This document shows, one piece after another, positions 27,696-35,214 of a DNA stretch of 35,214 nucleotides. The stretch is from Clostridiales bacterium. GTDB taxonomy: Bacteria; Bacillota; Clostridia; Christensenellales; Aristaeellaceae. The notes beneath the pieces are model-generated. The model saw only the letters and a list, made by a program, of their open reading frames with translations, did not search any database and was not told the DNA's origin. A program made the translations under genes and the position numbers. Numbering within the stretch: the stretch's first letter is position 1; each line of letters begins with the position of its first letter. The stretch lies in the NCBI GenBank assembly GCA_012729115.1, contig JAAYDR010000048.1:1-35214 (forward strand), read 5' to 3'.

Positions 27696-29651
27696 ATGCT
27701 AGAAACCGCAAGGCAAAACAGCATTGTAAGCTATGCCGGCCTGTCCAAGCCCGCTTTGCTGAGCCTTGCCAAACAAGCCTTTGCCCAAGCGGATGACGAG
27801 GTGCCGGAGCGGTTTGTTTTCTTCCTACCGCTGTTTCCCTTTGAACTGATCCAGAATATGAACTATCTGGGGAACGTCCCCGTCCCTTCCCCAAAAGTGT
27901 CTCCCCTTGGCTTTTCCAGGGATCCCCAGGAATACCATGCCAAAATGTACCGCCAGTTTCCGGATTTGTACCAGGGCGATAACTACCGCCGCAACTTCGA
28001 CTATGAGGGCCGCTTTACAGGCCGGGGCGTATTTACCGTAGATCCTGCCTGGATAGCCCGCTTCCCCCAGTTTGCCCCCTTTGCCGGAGAAAAGCTGATG
28101 ATCTACCTGATCGGGGACGGTCCACAGGCCGTTGCCCTGCCCGAGAGCATCTACCCCCGGGGAGGCAAGTTTTTAGCTGCCCTGGAGCATCGCCTGCAGA
28201 TTACCGGGCGGGTGGAGCAGTTTGTCCACTATCTCAAAGGCCGTGTCTCAGGCGGTGATGTGTATGACCCGGATCTCATCGGTCAGGAGTACCTGGCTCT
28301 GACCGGCCTATCCCCTGTGATGCTGCGCCAAAGCGAACTGAACCGAATGCTGCAGGATCTGAGCATCGCCCGGGCCCAGCAAAACGACACCACGGCCGCA
28401 GGCCTTTTTACCGAAAGCGCGAAAAGGGCGGAAAACCTTTGCCAGTATGTGCCTTATCTCTACGCTTGCGACACCTTTGAGCCCACGTCGGTGACCAAGC
28501 ATACGGCTCGTCTGTTTCAGCCTGCCTTTAAAGATTTTGACTTTATCAGCAACCTTTGGATCCCCTATCAGGACCTGGTTGGCTATGTGAACCGGGAAAC
28601 CATGACCGTGAACATGCAGCGGCTCTGCGAAGGCTATCAGATCGCCCCGATATACGATCCGCTCACAGGGGGCGGGCGCTATCCCGACATGCTGCGGGGA
28701 CTCATTGTCCGGGACCGGGACATTCCCATGCTGATGGGGGATGTGTTGAACAACCCTGCCTATGGTAGCGGCATGAACCCCCTGGGAATGATCGGGAAAC
28801 AGGTTTTCATCCCGGAAAGCCGGGAATTGATTCGTCAGAGAAAGCTGGCCATGGAGCCGTTGGACTTTGAGGTGGAAAACACGCAGCTCTCTGCAGAGGC
28901 TTACCAACACGCCATGATGCGCAGCGCCCTGCAGGAATACAAGGGGAATCTTGTGGACGCCATGTATTGCCGGGAGGCGACTCTATCACAAATCCCCGAA
29001 GAAACCCACGCTTATGAAACCGCCAAGGCTTCTCTGGACAGGAAAGTGGCCCAAAAGCAAAAACAGGTGGACACAGCCGGAGAGCGCTGGAAGCACTGCC
29101 AGGTCAGTGGCTATGACGCGGACATCGACTATCTGCGGCGCAAGCAGCACTCACGGGAGGGCATGCCCCAGGAGGATAAGCAACCGCCTATGCCTTTTGC
29201 TGTGGACCCCCAGCGGGAGCAGAGCATTGAAAGCGGTTATACCATGCGCAACAATGCTCAGCGGCTATCCTATCCGGAGGCAATGATAACACCGCCAGAG
29301 GCACCCACTTTACCGCTGAAGGTGCGATGTGAAGCGCCCCCCTCCCCGGAAACAGCCAGGAATGCATCCCAGAGCAGCGCCCGGAAGCCGACCCCTGAAA
29401 ACGAGACCGATAACACCGCCCAGGCATCCCAAGACAGTCCGGACTCCTCCCAGGCCGAAATTCCCCCCCGTACCCCAGCCTCATTTCAGTCCCTGTCTGA
29501 GAAACTGCTGTACAAACAAATCGATCCCACAGCCCCCAAGCTGGCCAGCATCGTACGCCGGGAAAGCGAAGCCCGGGTCCAGGTGGAGAACAAGGATGGC
29601 AAGATGGCCTCTTTAAAGGAGGGCACGGCATGCAACAAAAAAGTGTACTGA
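27696..29651 (+). CDS. Unrecognised 651-residue protein, third gene of the coupling-ATPase module
   Basis: A large soluble protein without signal peptide or membrane helix. Residues 1-430 appear folded and aromatic-rich, with FVFFLPLFPFELIQNMNYL near residue 40, a FDYEGRFTGRGVFTVD stretch near 110 and MLMGDVLNNPAYGSGMNPLGMIG near 345. Residues about 438-470 are a charged helix, possibly coiled coil. Residues about 485-620 are a Pro/Ser/Thr/Glu-rich, probably disordered tail, followed by a more ordered C-terminal helix (LSEKLLYKQIDPTAPKLASIV). No family was recognised. The gene overlaps the ATPase start by 22 bases, so translation is coupled and the two proteins probably act together. AAAGGAAG lies about ten bases before the ATG. 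Confidence 0.8.
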   Translation: MLETARQNSIVSYAGLSKPALLSLAKQAFAQADDEVPERFVFFLPLFPFELIQNMNYLGNVPVPSPKVSPLGFSRDPQEYHAKMYRQFPDLYQGDNYRRNFDYEGRFTGRGVFTVDPAWIARFPQFAPFAGEKLMIYLIGDGPQAVALPESIYPRGGKFLAALEHRLQITGRVEQFVHYLKGRVSGGDVYDPDLIGQEYLALTGLSPVMLRQSELNRMLQDLSIARAQQNDTTAAGLFTESAKRAENLCQYVPYLYACDTFEPTSVTKHTARLFQPAFKDFDFISNLWIPYQDLVGYVNRETMTVNMQRLCEGYQIAPIYDPLTGGGRYPDMLRGLIVRDRDIPMLMGDVLNNPAYGSGMNPLGMIGKQVFIPESRELIRQRKLAMEPLDFEVENTQLSAEAYQHAMMRSALQEYKGNLVDAMYCREATLSQIPEETHAYETAKASLDRKVAQKQKQVDTAGERWKHCQVSGYDADIDYLRRKQHSREGMPQEDKQPPMPFAVDPQREQSIESGYTMRNNAQRLSYPEAMITPPEAPTLPLKVRCEAPPSPETARNASQSSARKPTPENETDNTAQASQDSPDSSQAEIPPRTPASFQSLSEKLLYKQIDPTAPKLASIVRRESEARVQVENKDGKMASLKEGTACNKKVY

Positions 29652-30928
29652 AAGGAATGCAAATCTCCCGCACCATCCCCTATCGGGACCCTGATGCCCT
29701 CTTTGCTCTGGCCGGTACGGACGGCAACGGACAAAACGCCTACCTGCCCATTGGCGACAGTATGTTAAGCCGACATATGCTTTTACTGGGTGCTCCCGGC
29801 ACAGGCAAGAGCAACCTGATGTCCCACTTCCTGCGCAATATCCGCGCCAACCTAACCCAGACCGATGTTCTGGTCGCCCTGGATCCTGCCGGAGAATACT
29901 ATAAGGCTTTCTACCAGCCGGGGGATATTGTCTTTTCCAATGACATCCGTTCCAGCGGTGAAGCAGGGGAGGCCTACTGGAACCTGTATTCGGAGCTTTG
30001 TGAGGATGACAAGGTCATTGAGGACGCCTCCTTCCTGTGCGACCTGCTGTTTGGTGAACACATCCGGGGGACAGCGGAACCCTTCTATGCCAATGCCGCC
30101 CGCGATCTTTTCATGGCCCTGATCGTATACCTGCGCCGGAGAGGCGATAAGGAACTACAAAACAACCTGGCCCTGCGTGAACTTCTCGACGGCTTTGACT
30201 TTGAAAGCATGCGCTCCATCCTGGAGCAGGAGCCGGACCTGCGCGCCCTGGCCTCCTACCTGAGCAAGCCGGACAGCCCTGAAACCCTGGGTGTTGTGGC
30301 CGCCTTGCAGCAAGCCGCCAGAGAACTTCTGCAAGGCTGCTTCTGCCAGGATGGATCACTGGGCATGCGCCCTTTGATCAGGGCCAAGGGCGGCAAGGTA
30401 ATCTTCGTATGCTATGATCCTTCCCACGGCAACATGCTTCGCCCCTTGTATGCTGCGCTCATTGATCTGTGCATGCAGGAAGCCCTCAGCCGCAAGGAGA
30501 ATGAAGGAAGCGTGTACCTGCTGCTGGACGGCATCGCGGCCTTCCCGCCCTTTCCCCACCTGGAGGATGCCCTGCTGCTGGGCAGAAGCAGGGGCCTGAA
30601 GATTATCCTGTCCGCCATGAGCGTCAGCCAGCTGCAAAACCGCTACGGCTCTGCGGTTACCCAAAGCCTGGTCTGCTCCTTTGGTACCACCGTGGTGTTC
30701 CGCCTCCACGACCGGCTCAGCCGGGATTTCGTGAAGGGTCTCTATGGCCGCCACCGGGTGGTGGAAAGCTTTGCATCCACCGTACAGATACGCAACATCA
30801 TTGAACAGGTAATGGACCAATACATTATTGAGGATGAGGACATTACCGCCCTTCAGACCCTCGAATGCCTCATCGCCACCATGCATTACCCACCCTTCTG
30901 GTTCCGCCTCAGGCCTTATGGCGGGTAA
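29630..30928 (+). CDS. VirD4/TraG-like coupling ATPase without membrane domain
   Basis: A 432-residue P-loop ATPase. Walker A is GAPGTGKSN (54-62); DPAGEYYKAF (85-94) and AYWNLYSEL match the DPKGE and WNP-like segments of type IV coupling proteins; Walker B is VYLLLDGIA (295-303); LGRSRGLKIILSAMSVSQLQNRYG (318-340) corresponds to the sensor and arginine region with Q-x-Q-L-x-x-YG. The usual Walker B glutamate after Asp300 is Gly301. Coupling proteins pump DNA or protein substrates through type IV secretion channels; most have N-terminal membrane helices, absent here. AAGGAGG seven bases before ATG 29630 fixes the start. No relaxase or VirB genes are nearby. HerA/FtsK-type relatives are the main alternative. 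Confidence 0.85.
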   Translation: MQQKSVLKGMQISRTIPYRDPDALFALAGTDGNGQNAYLPIGDSMLSRHMLLLGAPGTGKSNLMSHFLRNIRANLTQTDVLVALDPAGEYYKAFYQPGDIVFSNDIRSSGEAGEAYWNLYSELCEDDKVIEDASFLCDLLFGEHIRGTAEPFYANAARDLFMALIVYLRRRGDKELQNNLALRELLDGFDFESMRSILEQEPDLRALASYLSKPDSPETLGVVAALQQAARELLQGCFCQDGSLGMRPLIRAKGGKVIFVCYDPSHGNMLRPLYAALIDLCMQEALSRKENEGSVYLLLDGIAAFPPFPHLEDALLLGRSRGLKIILSAMSVSQLQNRYGSAVTQSLVCSFGTTVVFRLHDRLSRDFVKGLYGRHRVVESFASTVQIRNIIEQVMDQYIIEDEDITALQTLECLIATMHYPPFWFRLRPYGG

Positions 30929-30952
30929 GTCATCCACAAAGGAGGTCTTCCC

Positions 30953-31684
30953 ATGAATATCACCCCCAGGGACATTGCCAAAATGCTGGATCACAGCACC
31001 TTACAACCCGACTTGACCCAGGAGGACATCCGCAAGGGCTGCGAAATTGCCCTTGCATACGGCACCGCCAGCGTCTGCGCCCGCCCCGGGGACATCCCCC
31101 TGGTGACGCAGTTGCTCCAGGGAAGCGACGTAAAGGTCTGCACGGTGATTGGCTTTCCTCATGGCAACCACAAGCCCGAGATCAAACTGGCCGAGGCCCG
31201 CATTGCATTGGAGGACGGCTGCCAGGAACTGGACATGGTTCTGAACATCGGCAGGCTCATTGCCGGCGATACCGCTTATGTTCAGGATGAAATCCAGGCC
31301 ATATGCGACCTGGCCCATAGCCGGGATACAAAGGTGAAGGTGATCCTGGAAACCTGTTACCTCACCGACGAGCAAAAGAAGCTGGCATGCGGGCTCTGCG
31401 CCCAGGCAGGGGCAGACTGGGTAAAAACCAGCACCGGCTATGGCTCTGGCGGCTGTACCCTCCACGACCTGCGCCTGATGCGCGCTTGTGTGCCCCCCAG
31501 TGTGCAAGTGAAGGGATCCGGCGGCATCCGGGATCTGGATACCGTATTGGCAGCCCGGGTCATCGGAGCCAGCCGCTGCGGTGTTTCCGCCACCCGGAAG
31601 ATTATGGAGGAAGCCAAGAAGCGTTATGCGGAGGGTACATTGACAGAACCCATGGATTTAAAAGAAATGGAGGGCGGGTACTGA
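30953..31684 (+). CDS. deoC: Deoxyribose-phosphate aldolase
   Basis: A 243-residue class I aldolase splitting 2-deoxyribose 5-phosphate into glyceraldehyde 3-phosphate and acetaldehyde in nucleoside breakdown. The Schiff-base lysine is Lys158 in WVKTSTGYG; other conserved blocks are MLDHSTLQPD, VIGFPHG, ELDMVLNIG with an active-site Asp, KVILETCYL and VKGSGGIRD. Length is typical. AAAGGAGG lies close to the ATG. It follows the ATPase gene by 24 bases with no promoter or terminator between them, so it is probably read from the same message, which is an unusual neighbour for it. Confidence 0.96.
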   Translation: MNITPRDIAKMLDHSTLQPDLTQEDIRKGCEIALAYGTASVCARPGDIPLVTQLLQGSDVKVCTVIGFPHGNHKPEIKLAEARIALEDGCQELDMVLNIGRLIAGDTAYVQDEIQAICDLAHSRDTKVKVILETCYLTDEQKKLACGLCAQAGADWVKTSTGYGSGGCTLHDLRLMRACVPPSVQVKGSGGIRDLDTVLAARVIGASRCGVSATRKIMEEAKKRYAEGTLTEPMDLKEMEGGY

Positions 31685-31718
31685 CCCCGCCCCCGGCACT
31701 TCGCCAAATTGGTACAAG

Positions 31719-31750
31719 AAAGCGGCCCTCTCAACGGAGAAGGCCGCTTT
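31719..31750. terminator. Bidirectional terminator between deoC and the VanW-type gene
   Basis: AAAGCGGCC (31719-31727) pairs with GGCCGCTTT (31742-31750); inside it TCTC pairs with GAGA around AACG after one mismatch. Read on the minus strand it is followed by CTTG after the stem's TTT. It sits between converging genes. A second GGGCGGG/CCCGCCC hairpin overlaps the deoC stop. Confidence 0.8.
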
Positions 31751-31763
31751 GTAACATAGAATA

Positions 31764-32957
31764 TTATGCGTTGTCACCCTTGAAAATCTGAATCGTCAGC
31801 ACACCCCGGCCGTCGCTCTCCGCCAGAATGCGGATGGGAAAATCATAGTCATTGCGGAAAACCAGGTTCAGGTTGACATTTCCCACTGCCGCGTCCGTGT
31901 GCTGAGGCAGATATCTGGCGCTACCCGGGCCGTGGGGGCGGCGGTAGAGAATCGAGATTCCCGGCAGCTGACGGATGGTATTGTACAGCGTGCTGCTGCT
32001 TTGGCAGGTGCCGCCGCCGTAACCCAGCTGTGTGCCTCCGTCAATCAGTACCGGCGCAGGGAAATATCCGTTGGATTTCTTGTAGGGGCCTATCTGGGCA
32101 TTAAAATCCAGCTGTTCTCCAGGCTGCATCACCCGGGTCATCAGTTCGCAGCTGCGTACGATGTTCTTGCAGCGGCCTTCATTGCCCTCCGCCCCGGTAT
32201 TGTAAGCAAAGTAACTGGAAAATGCCGCGATGGGGGTTTGGGAGCTCATGGGATCAATGGTGGGGGCCACCACGGTCATGTTGGTGAGCAACCGCGCGTC
32301 CACATATCCATAGCCGCGCCAATAGTAGATTTTTGCGAATCCGTTCACAAACTCAATGATCGCGATCCTATTCCCCTTGCCAAGGATGATGGGGTTGATC
32401 TCCTCGCTGACTCTGGGAGCCTGATAGACATAGGCATCCTCAGTCAGGGTGGCCACATAGCTCATGGGCATGACTCCATAGGGGGGAGTGGTAGAAGGGT
32501 CCAGCACCGTGCAGTTCTCGTCAATGCAGGTTCTCAGCACGTAGCCCACCGTGCCCTCATACTCCACCAGCACAAAGGATGGATACACCTTATAGATGGT
32601 GACCTCTTTCCCCTTGCCCACCTGACCCAGGACCTGGCTGTCCGTATCCTGGGCATAGCGGATGCTGGCAACGTTACCGGTGGCGGTCATCAGCTTGATT
32701 TTGGTCCGGTACAAAGGAGACAAACCCTGGATGCTGGGCGACCCCATATCGTTTTCATCCGCCACGGATACCGCCTGCTCATCGTCTACAGGCAGGTCCT
32801 CCTCAGCGACGCCCTCGTCAATGGCCTCCTGGATCAGCGTTTTTTCTTCGGCAGGAGCCGCCACATCCTGGGCGGCATCCTCTGCGCCTGCCGCTATGAA
32901 CGGCAGGATCATGATACAAAAAAGCAATATGGCAACCAGGCGTCTCAACCCTGTCAT
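31764..32957 (-). CDS. Exported VanW-family protein with SH3-like domains
   Basis: A 397-residue secreted protein. Order: signal peptide (residues 1-25, hydrophobic core LVAILLFCIMILPFIAAGA), acidic linker (to about 70), two SH3-like domains (about 75-155 and 160-235, with YAQDTDSQVLGQVGKGKEVTIY and AYVYQAPRVSEEINPIILGKG), then a VanW domain (about 245-390): MQPGEQLDFNAQIGPY, GGGTCQSSSTLYN, VFRNDYDFPIRI. VanW proteins occur in some vancomycin-resistance clusters and in many wall-associated proteins; function is unproven. The ATG at 32957 is chosen because the GTG at 32969 lies too close to AAGGGG. Three genes away is a glycan hydrolase. Confidence 0.88.
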   Translation of the reverse strand: MTGLRRLVAILLFCIMILPFIAAGAEDAAQDVAAPAEEKTLIQEAIDEGVAEEDLPVDDEQAVSVADENDMGSPSIQGLSPLYRTKIKLMTATGNVASIRYAQDTDSQVLGQVGKGKEVTIYKVYPSFVLVEYEGTVGYVLRTCIDENCTVLDPSTTPPYGVMPMSYVATLTEDAYVYQAPRVSEEINPIILGKGNRIAIIEFVNGFAKIYYWRGYGYVDARLLTNMTVVAPTIDPMSSQTPIAAFSSYFAYNTGAEGNEGRCKNIVRSCELMTRVMQPGEQLDFNAQIGPYKKSNGYFPAPVLIDGGTQLGYGGGTCQSSSTLYNTIRQLPGISILYRRPHGPGSARYLPQHTDAAVGNVNLNLVFRNDYDFPIRILAESDGRGVLTIQIFKGDNA

Positions 32958-33032
32958 CCCGCGTGTCACCCCTTATGGCACAGTGGACCCCGCAAGGCCG
33001 CCGCAAAAAGCGTGAATCTTCGGAGCGGTTCC

Positions 33033-33041
33033 ATTATATCA
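33033..33041 (-). promoter_or_regulatory. Extended -10 promoter of the VanW-type gene
   Basis: Minus strand: TGATATAAT, a perfect extended -10 (TATAAT at 33033-33038). No good -35 is seen at 17 bases, as is common with extended -10 promoters. It lies about 76 bases ahead of the ATG at 32957. Confidence 0.6.
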
Positions 33042-33115
33042 CATTTCAGGGGAGAACCGCCGGGGCGGGAGAAAATTTACAGAAGCAAATGCCTCAGTCT
33101 CTTTACCATCACGAT

Positions 33116-33820
33116 CTAGCGGACGCCCTCTTCGCCCACTGTCACGGTGTTGCTAAGGATATCGGCAAAGCCCTTGCTTTGGTATCCCTCCACCAACAGC
33201 GCGGCCTCGTACATCTTTCCCAGTTCCATGCCCAGGCTTTCCCACGCCTTCATGTGCTCGCTGACAGAGATGGTTCCGCTGGCGCGCTTGGAGGTACGCA
33301 CGCTCCAGTACTGCTGAAAGGTGGCGGTGCCTTTGATAGAGGGCTGATTCGTACGGGTGGTTTCATAGATGTCATAAGTTCCGCCGTCCACGGTAATGCT
33401 GCCCTTGAGCGCCGCTCCCGGCGGACGCCAGTTCCCCCAGCTGTCCACCACGTAGTATTCCACAAGGGGATCGGAGGTCCATCCATACACACACAGATAG
33501 GAATTGCCCTCCGGACGGTAGTCGCAGTCATAGGTGACGGATATGTCCCCAAGCTCCTGGTATGTCTTTGTCTCATCAAATTTGATGCCCTTGCGGAACA
33601 GCGCGTTGTTGATGTCGCTCCAGGTGCAGCTGAACGTGCCGCCTTCCTTAAGAGTCATGCTGGTTGTGCCTGAATCCTTCCACAGCTCATAATCAAATCC
33701 GTCATGGGTACCCAGCTCATTCCCGGTGATGGTTTTTTTCGCCTCCGCTCCTTGCGCGACGGGAACGCACGCCGCAAGGGCAAGCATTATCACGAAAAGC
33801 ATGCTTAGCTTCCTTTTCAT
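33116..33820 (-). CDS. Endo-1,4-beta-xylanase, glycoside hydrolase family 11
   Basis: A 234-residue exported protein. After the signal peptide comes a single GH11 beta-jelly-roll domain: [40 protein letters not shown] with nucleophile Glu121, the thumb [24 protein letters not shown], and [11 protein letters not shown] with acid/base Glu211. It hydrolyses internal bonds of xylan. No carbohydrate-binding module is present. The leader contains LAAC (Cys18), a good lipobox, and an alternative VAQGAEA cut site, so it may be membrane-tethered rather than free. AAAGGAGAAG precedes the ATG; the metallopeptidase gene is 42 bases upstream on the same strand. Confidence 0.93.
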   Translation of the reverse strand: MKRKLSMLFVIMLALAACVPVAQGAEAKKTITGNELGTHDGFDYELWKDSGTTSMTLKEGGTFSCTWSDINNALFRKGIKFDETKTYQELGDISVTYDCDYRPEGNSYLCVYGWTSDPLVEYYVVDSWGNWRPPGAALKGSITVDGGTYDIYETTRTNQPSIKGTATFQQYWSVRTSKRASGTISVSEHMKAWESLGMELGKMYEAALLVEGYQSKGFADILSNTVTVGEEGVR

Positions 33821-33862
33821 TATGGTCTTCTCCTTTCACCGGATGCGGAAAGCCCATGCCGG

Positions 33863-34903
33863 TTACACCCCGATATACCCCTTGAGCGTCTTTAATGTAT
33901 TCAGCACGCCGTCCATATGGCTGCGCTCATACCCGTGGCTGGCATACACCCCCGCGCCAATGAGCCCATGGCGCACATCATGCCCCGCCTGCAGCGTCGC
34001 TTCCACGTCTGATCCGTAATGGGGATATACGTCCACTGCGTAGTCTGCTCCCTCCCGCTTCGCCGCGTCAATCAGCTTTCCCACCACCCCGTAGTGATAA
34101 GGCCCCCCGGAATCCTTCGCACAGATGGAGACCTGCCTCTCCGTGCATTGCAGCCCCTCTCCCACGCAGCCCATGTCAACGCTGATGCACTCGGTGACGC
34201 CCTCGGGCACAGGGCCGGCGCCGCCGTGACCCACCTCCTCATAGACGGTCACATGAACCCAAACCCGGCGGCAGGGGGCAAATCCCTGATCACGCATATA
34301 TTTGGCCAGTCCCAAGAAAATGCCCACCGACAGCTTATCGTCCAAAAAGCGGCTCTTGATATAGCCGGAGGCAGTGACCCGGGTTCTCGGGTCAAAGCAG
34401 ACCATGTCGCCCACCTGGATGCCCAAAGCCCTGGCCGCTTCAGCAGTGGCAGCATCCTCATCCAGCAATACCTCCATGGTATCAAAGCCGCGCTTTGTGT
34501 CGCCATAGCTTCCGTTGACATGCACCGAAGCGTTCATCAATTGCAGCGTGCCCTCATACACCTGGCCTGCCCTGGTATACACGCGAACATTTTCCGCTTC
34601 GGCATTTTCCGGGCGCATGCCACCCAGGTTGGTCACACGCAGCCGGCCATTGGATTTCACTTCCGCTACCATAGCCCCCAGTGTATCTGCATGAGCTTCC
34701 AGCAGGAGGCCATCCGCATCGTCCTCCCCGCCCAGGTCCACCAGTACGCCGCCCTTTTGGGTCAGCCGCGTATCATAGCCCAACGCCTCAAATGCCTGTT
34801 TTGTCCATTCCGCCGCATTCCGGGTAAATCCCGAGGGGCTGTCGATAGCCAGCAAGGTCACGGCCTGTTCGATTGCGTAATTCGCGTATTGAAGATCCAT
34901 CAT
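33863..34903 (-). CDS. M42-family metallopeptidase (glutamyl aminopeptidase/endoglucanase-M type)
   Basis: A 346-residue cytosolic enzyme of the M42 family (FrvX/PepA/YsdC-like), which form dodecameric shells that trim peptides. Metal and catalytic residues seen: His and Asp in LEAHADTLG, Asp in SRFLDDKLSVG, Glu-Glu in VTVYEEVGHGG, Asp in ISVDMGCVG, and the C-terminal His in ASHGYERSHMDG. The ATG at 34903 has GGAGG nine bases upstream; the frame extends 39 codons into the tRNA region. Some members were once called cellulase M, so an in vitro glycan activity has been suggested, but peptidase is the better call. No clear promoter is seen in the 42-base gap to the tRNA terminator. Confidence 0.92.
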   Translation of the reverse strand: MMDLQYANYAIEQAVTLLAIDSPSGFTRNAAEWTKQAFEALGYDTRLTQKGGVLVDLGGEDDADGLLLEAHADTLGAMVAEVKSNGRLRVTNLGGMRPENAEAENVRVYTRAGQVYEGTLQLMNASVHVNGSYGDTKRGFDTMEVLLDEDAATAEAARALGIQVGDMVCFDPRTRVTASGYIKSRFLDDKLSVGIFLGLAKYMRDQGFAPCRRVWVHVTVYEEVGHGGAGPVPEGVTECISVDMGCVGEGLQCTERQVSICAKDSGGPYHYGVVGKLIDAAKREGADYAVDVYPHYGSDVEATLQAGHDVRHGLIGAGVYASHGYERSHMDGVLNTLKTLKGYIGV

Positions 34904-34945
34904 GATCCTATGCCTCCTGCGAAATGATTTGGGGTTATGATAAGG

Positions 34946-34977
34946 AAACGCCCGAGAGCATTCGCTTTCGGGCGTTT
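34946..34977 (-). terminator. Terminator of the tRNA operon
   Basis: AAACGCCCGA pairs with TCGGGCGTTT, continued inward by GAGC/GCTT with one G-U pair, giving a 14-bp stem with a four-base loop. On the minus strand it is followed by CCTTATC. It starts directly at the 3' end of tRNA-Leu. Confidence 0.85.
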
Positions 34978-35063
34978 GGTGCGGCCAAGAGGACTTGAAC
35001 CTCCATGAAGAAACCTTCACTAGAACCTGAATCTAGCGCGTCTGCCAATTCCGCCATGGCCGC
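34977..35063 (-). tRNA. tRNA-Leu (anticodon CAG)
   Basis: A complete cloverleaf on the minus strand with acceptor GCGGCCA/TGGCCGC, the D-arm GCGGAATTGGCAGACGC typical of leucine tRNA, anticodon arm CTAGA-TTCAGGT-TCTAG (CAG), a long variable arm TGAAG/CTTCA, and T-arm GAGG-TTCAAGT-CCTC. The 3' ACCA is encoded. Confidence 0.97.
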
Positions 35064-35098
35064 ATATGGAAGGGAGCACACCAAGGGAAACGGGAAAA

Positions 35099-35183
<85 letters not shown>

Positions 35184-35202
35184 ATGGTAGGGAAAACCGG
35201 AT

Positions 35203-35214
35203 TGGAGCTGGCGA
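35203..35214 (-). tRNA. 3' end of a further tRNA (probably Thr), cut by window edge
   Basis: The minus strand reads TCGCCAGCTCCA, which fits a 3' acceptor strand (CGCCAGC), a U discriminator base and CCA. Threonine tRNAs beginning GCTGGCG and neighbouring tRNA-Tyr are common in Clostridia, but only twelve bases are visible and glycine tRNA is also possible. Confidence 0.45.

Noticed and set aside
26552-30928. Integrated conjugative element or prophage
   Set aside because: No integrase, relaxase, direct repeats, tRNA junction or other transfer genes are visible around the coupling-ATPase genes.

Overview
The window looks like a chromosomal segment of a Clostridia-type Firmicute with fairly high GC, possibly near Christensenellales or Oscillospirales. 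The grounds are strong AAGGAGG-type ribosome sites, sigma-A promoters of the TTGACA-17-TATAAT type, a GatCAB amidotransferase, gyrB-gyrA in tandem, a VanW-family SH3 protein, tRNAs with encoded CCA, and extracellular SH3/MucBP-like proteins. The taxonomy is inference; no rRNA is present.

Left part (1-7191, minus strand): one catabolic operon read from a near-consensus promoter at 7163-7191. It encodes a sugar-binding protein, a double-ATPase RbsA-type protein, two RbsC-type permeases, a metallo-beta-lactamase-fold (lactonase-like) hydrolase, a UPF0261/Tm-1-like protein, and the first 74 codons of a RuBisCO-like protein cut by the window edge. Together they suggest uptake and breakdown of an unusual pentose or sugar acid ending in a RuBisCO-like enolase or decarboxylase step.

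7219-15260 (minus): gatC-gatA-gatB behind its own promoter, then a 1480-residue surface protein with eight MucBP-like repeats, four SH3-like domains, one membrane segment and a repetitive cytoplasmic tail.

15412-22522 (plus): a Nudix hydrolase, a small membrane protein, a GNAT acetyltransferase, a TPR lipoprotein, then gyrB and gyrA. 22614-24007 holds two divergent genes for unrecognised anchored or exported proteins. 24025-26336 (minus) is a xylose-isomerase-like TIM-barrel gene followed by glmM.

26499-31684 (plus) is the most unusual part. Three unrecognised cytosolic proteins (155, 195 and 651 aa) are followed by a VirD4/TraG-like coupling ATPase that lacks membrane helices and has Gly in place of the usual Walker B glutamate, then deoC. 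No relaxase, VirB protein or integrase is visible, so this may be a conserved chromosomal module using a repurposed coupling-protein fold.

The right end (31764-35214, minus) carries a VanW/SH3 exported protein, a small GH11 xylanase, an M42 metallopeptidase, and a tRNA cluster (Leu-CAG, Tyr-GTA and the 3' end of another, probably Thr). Xylanase plus sugar importer fits a plant-polysaccharide-using gut or rumen-type anaerobe. No CRISPR array, insertion sequence, prophage or integrase was found. No gene-free stretch exceeds 300 bases; the longest (15163-15411 and 10517-10719) hold promoters and a terminator.
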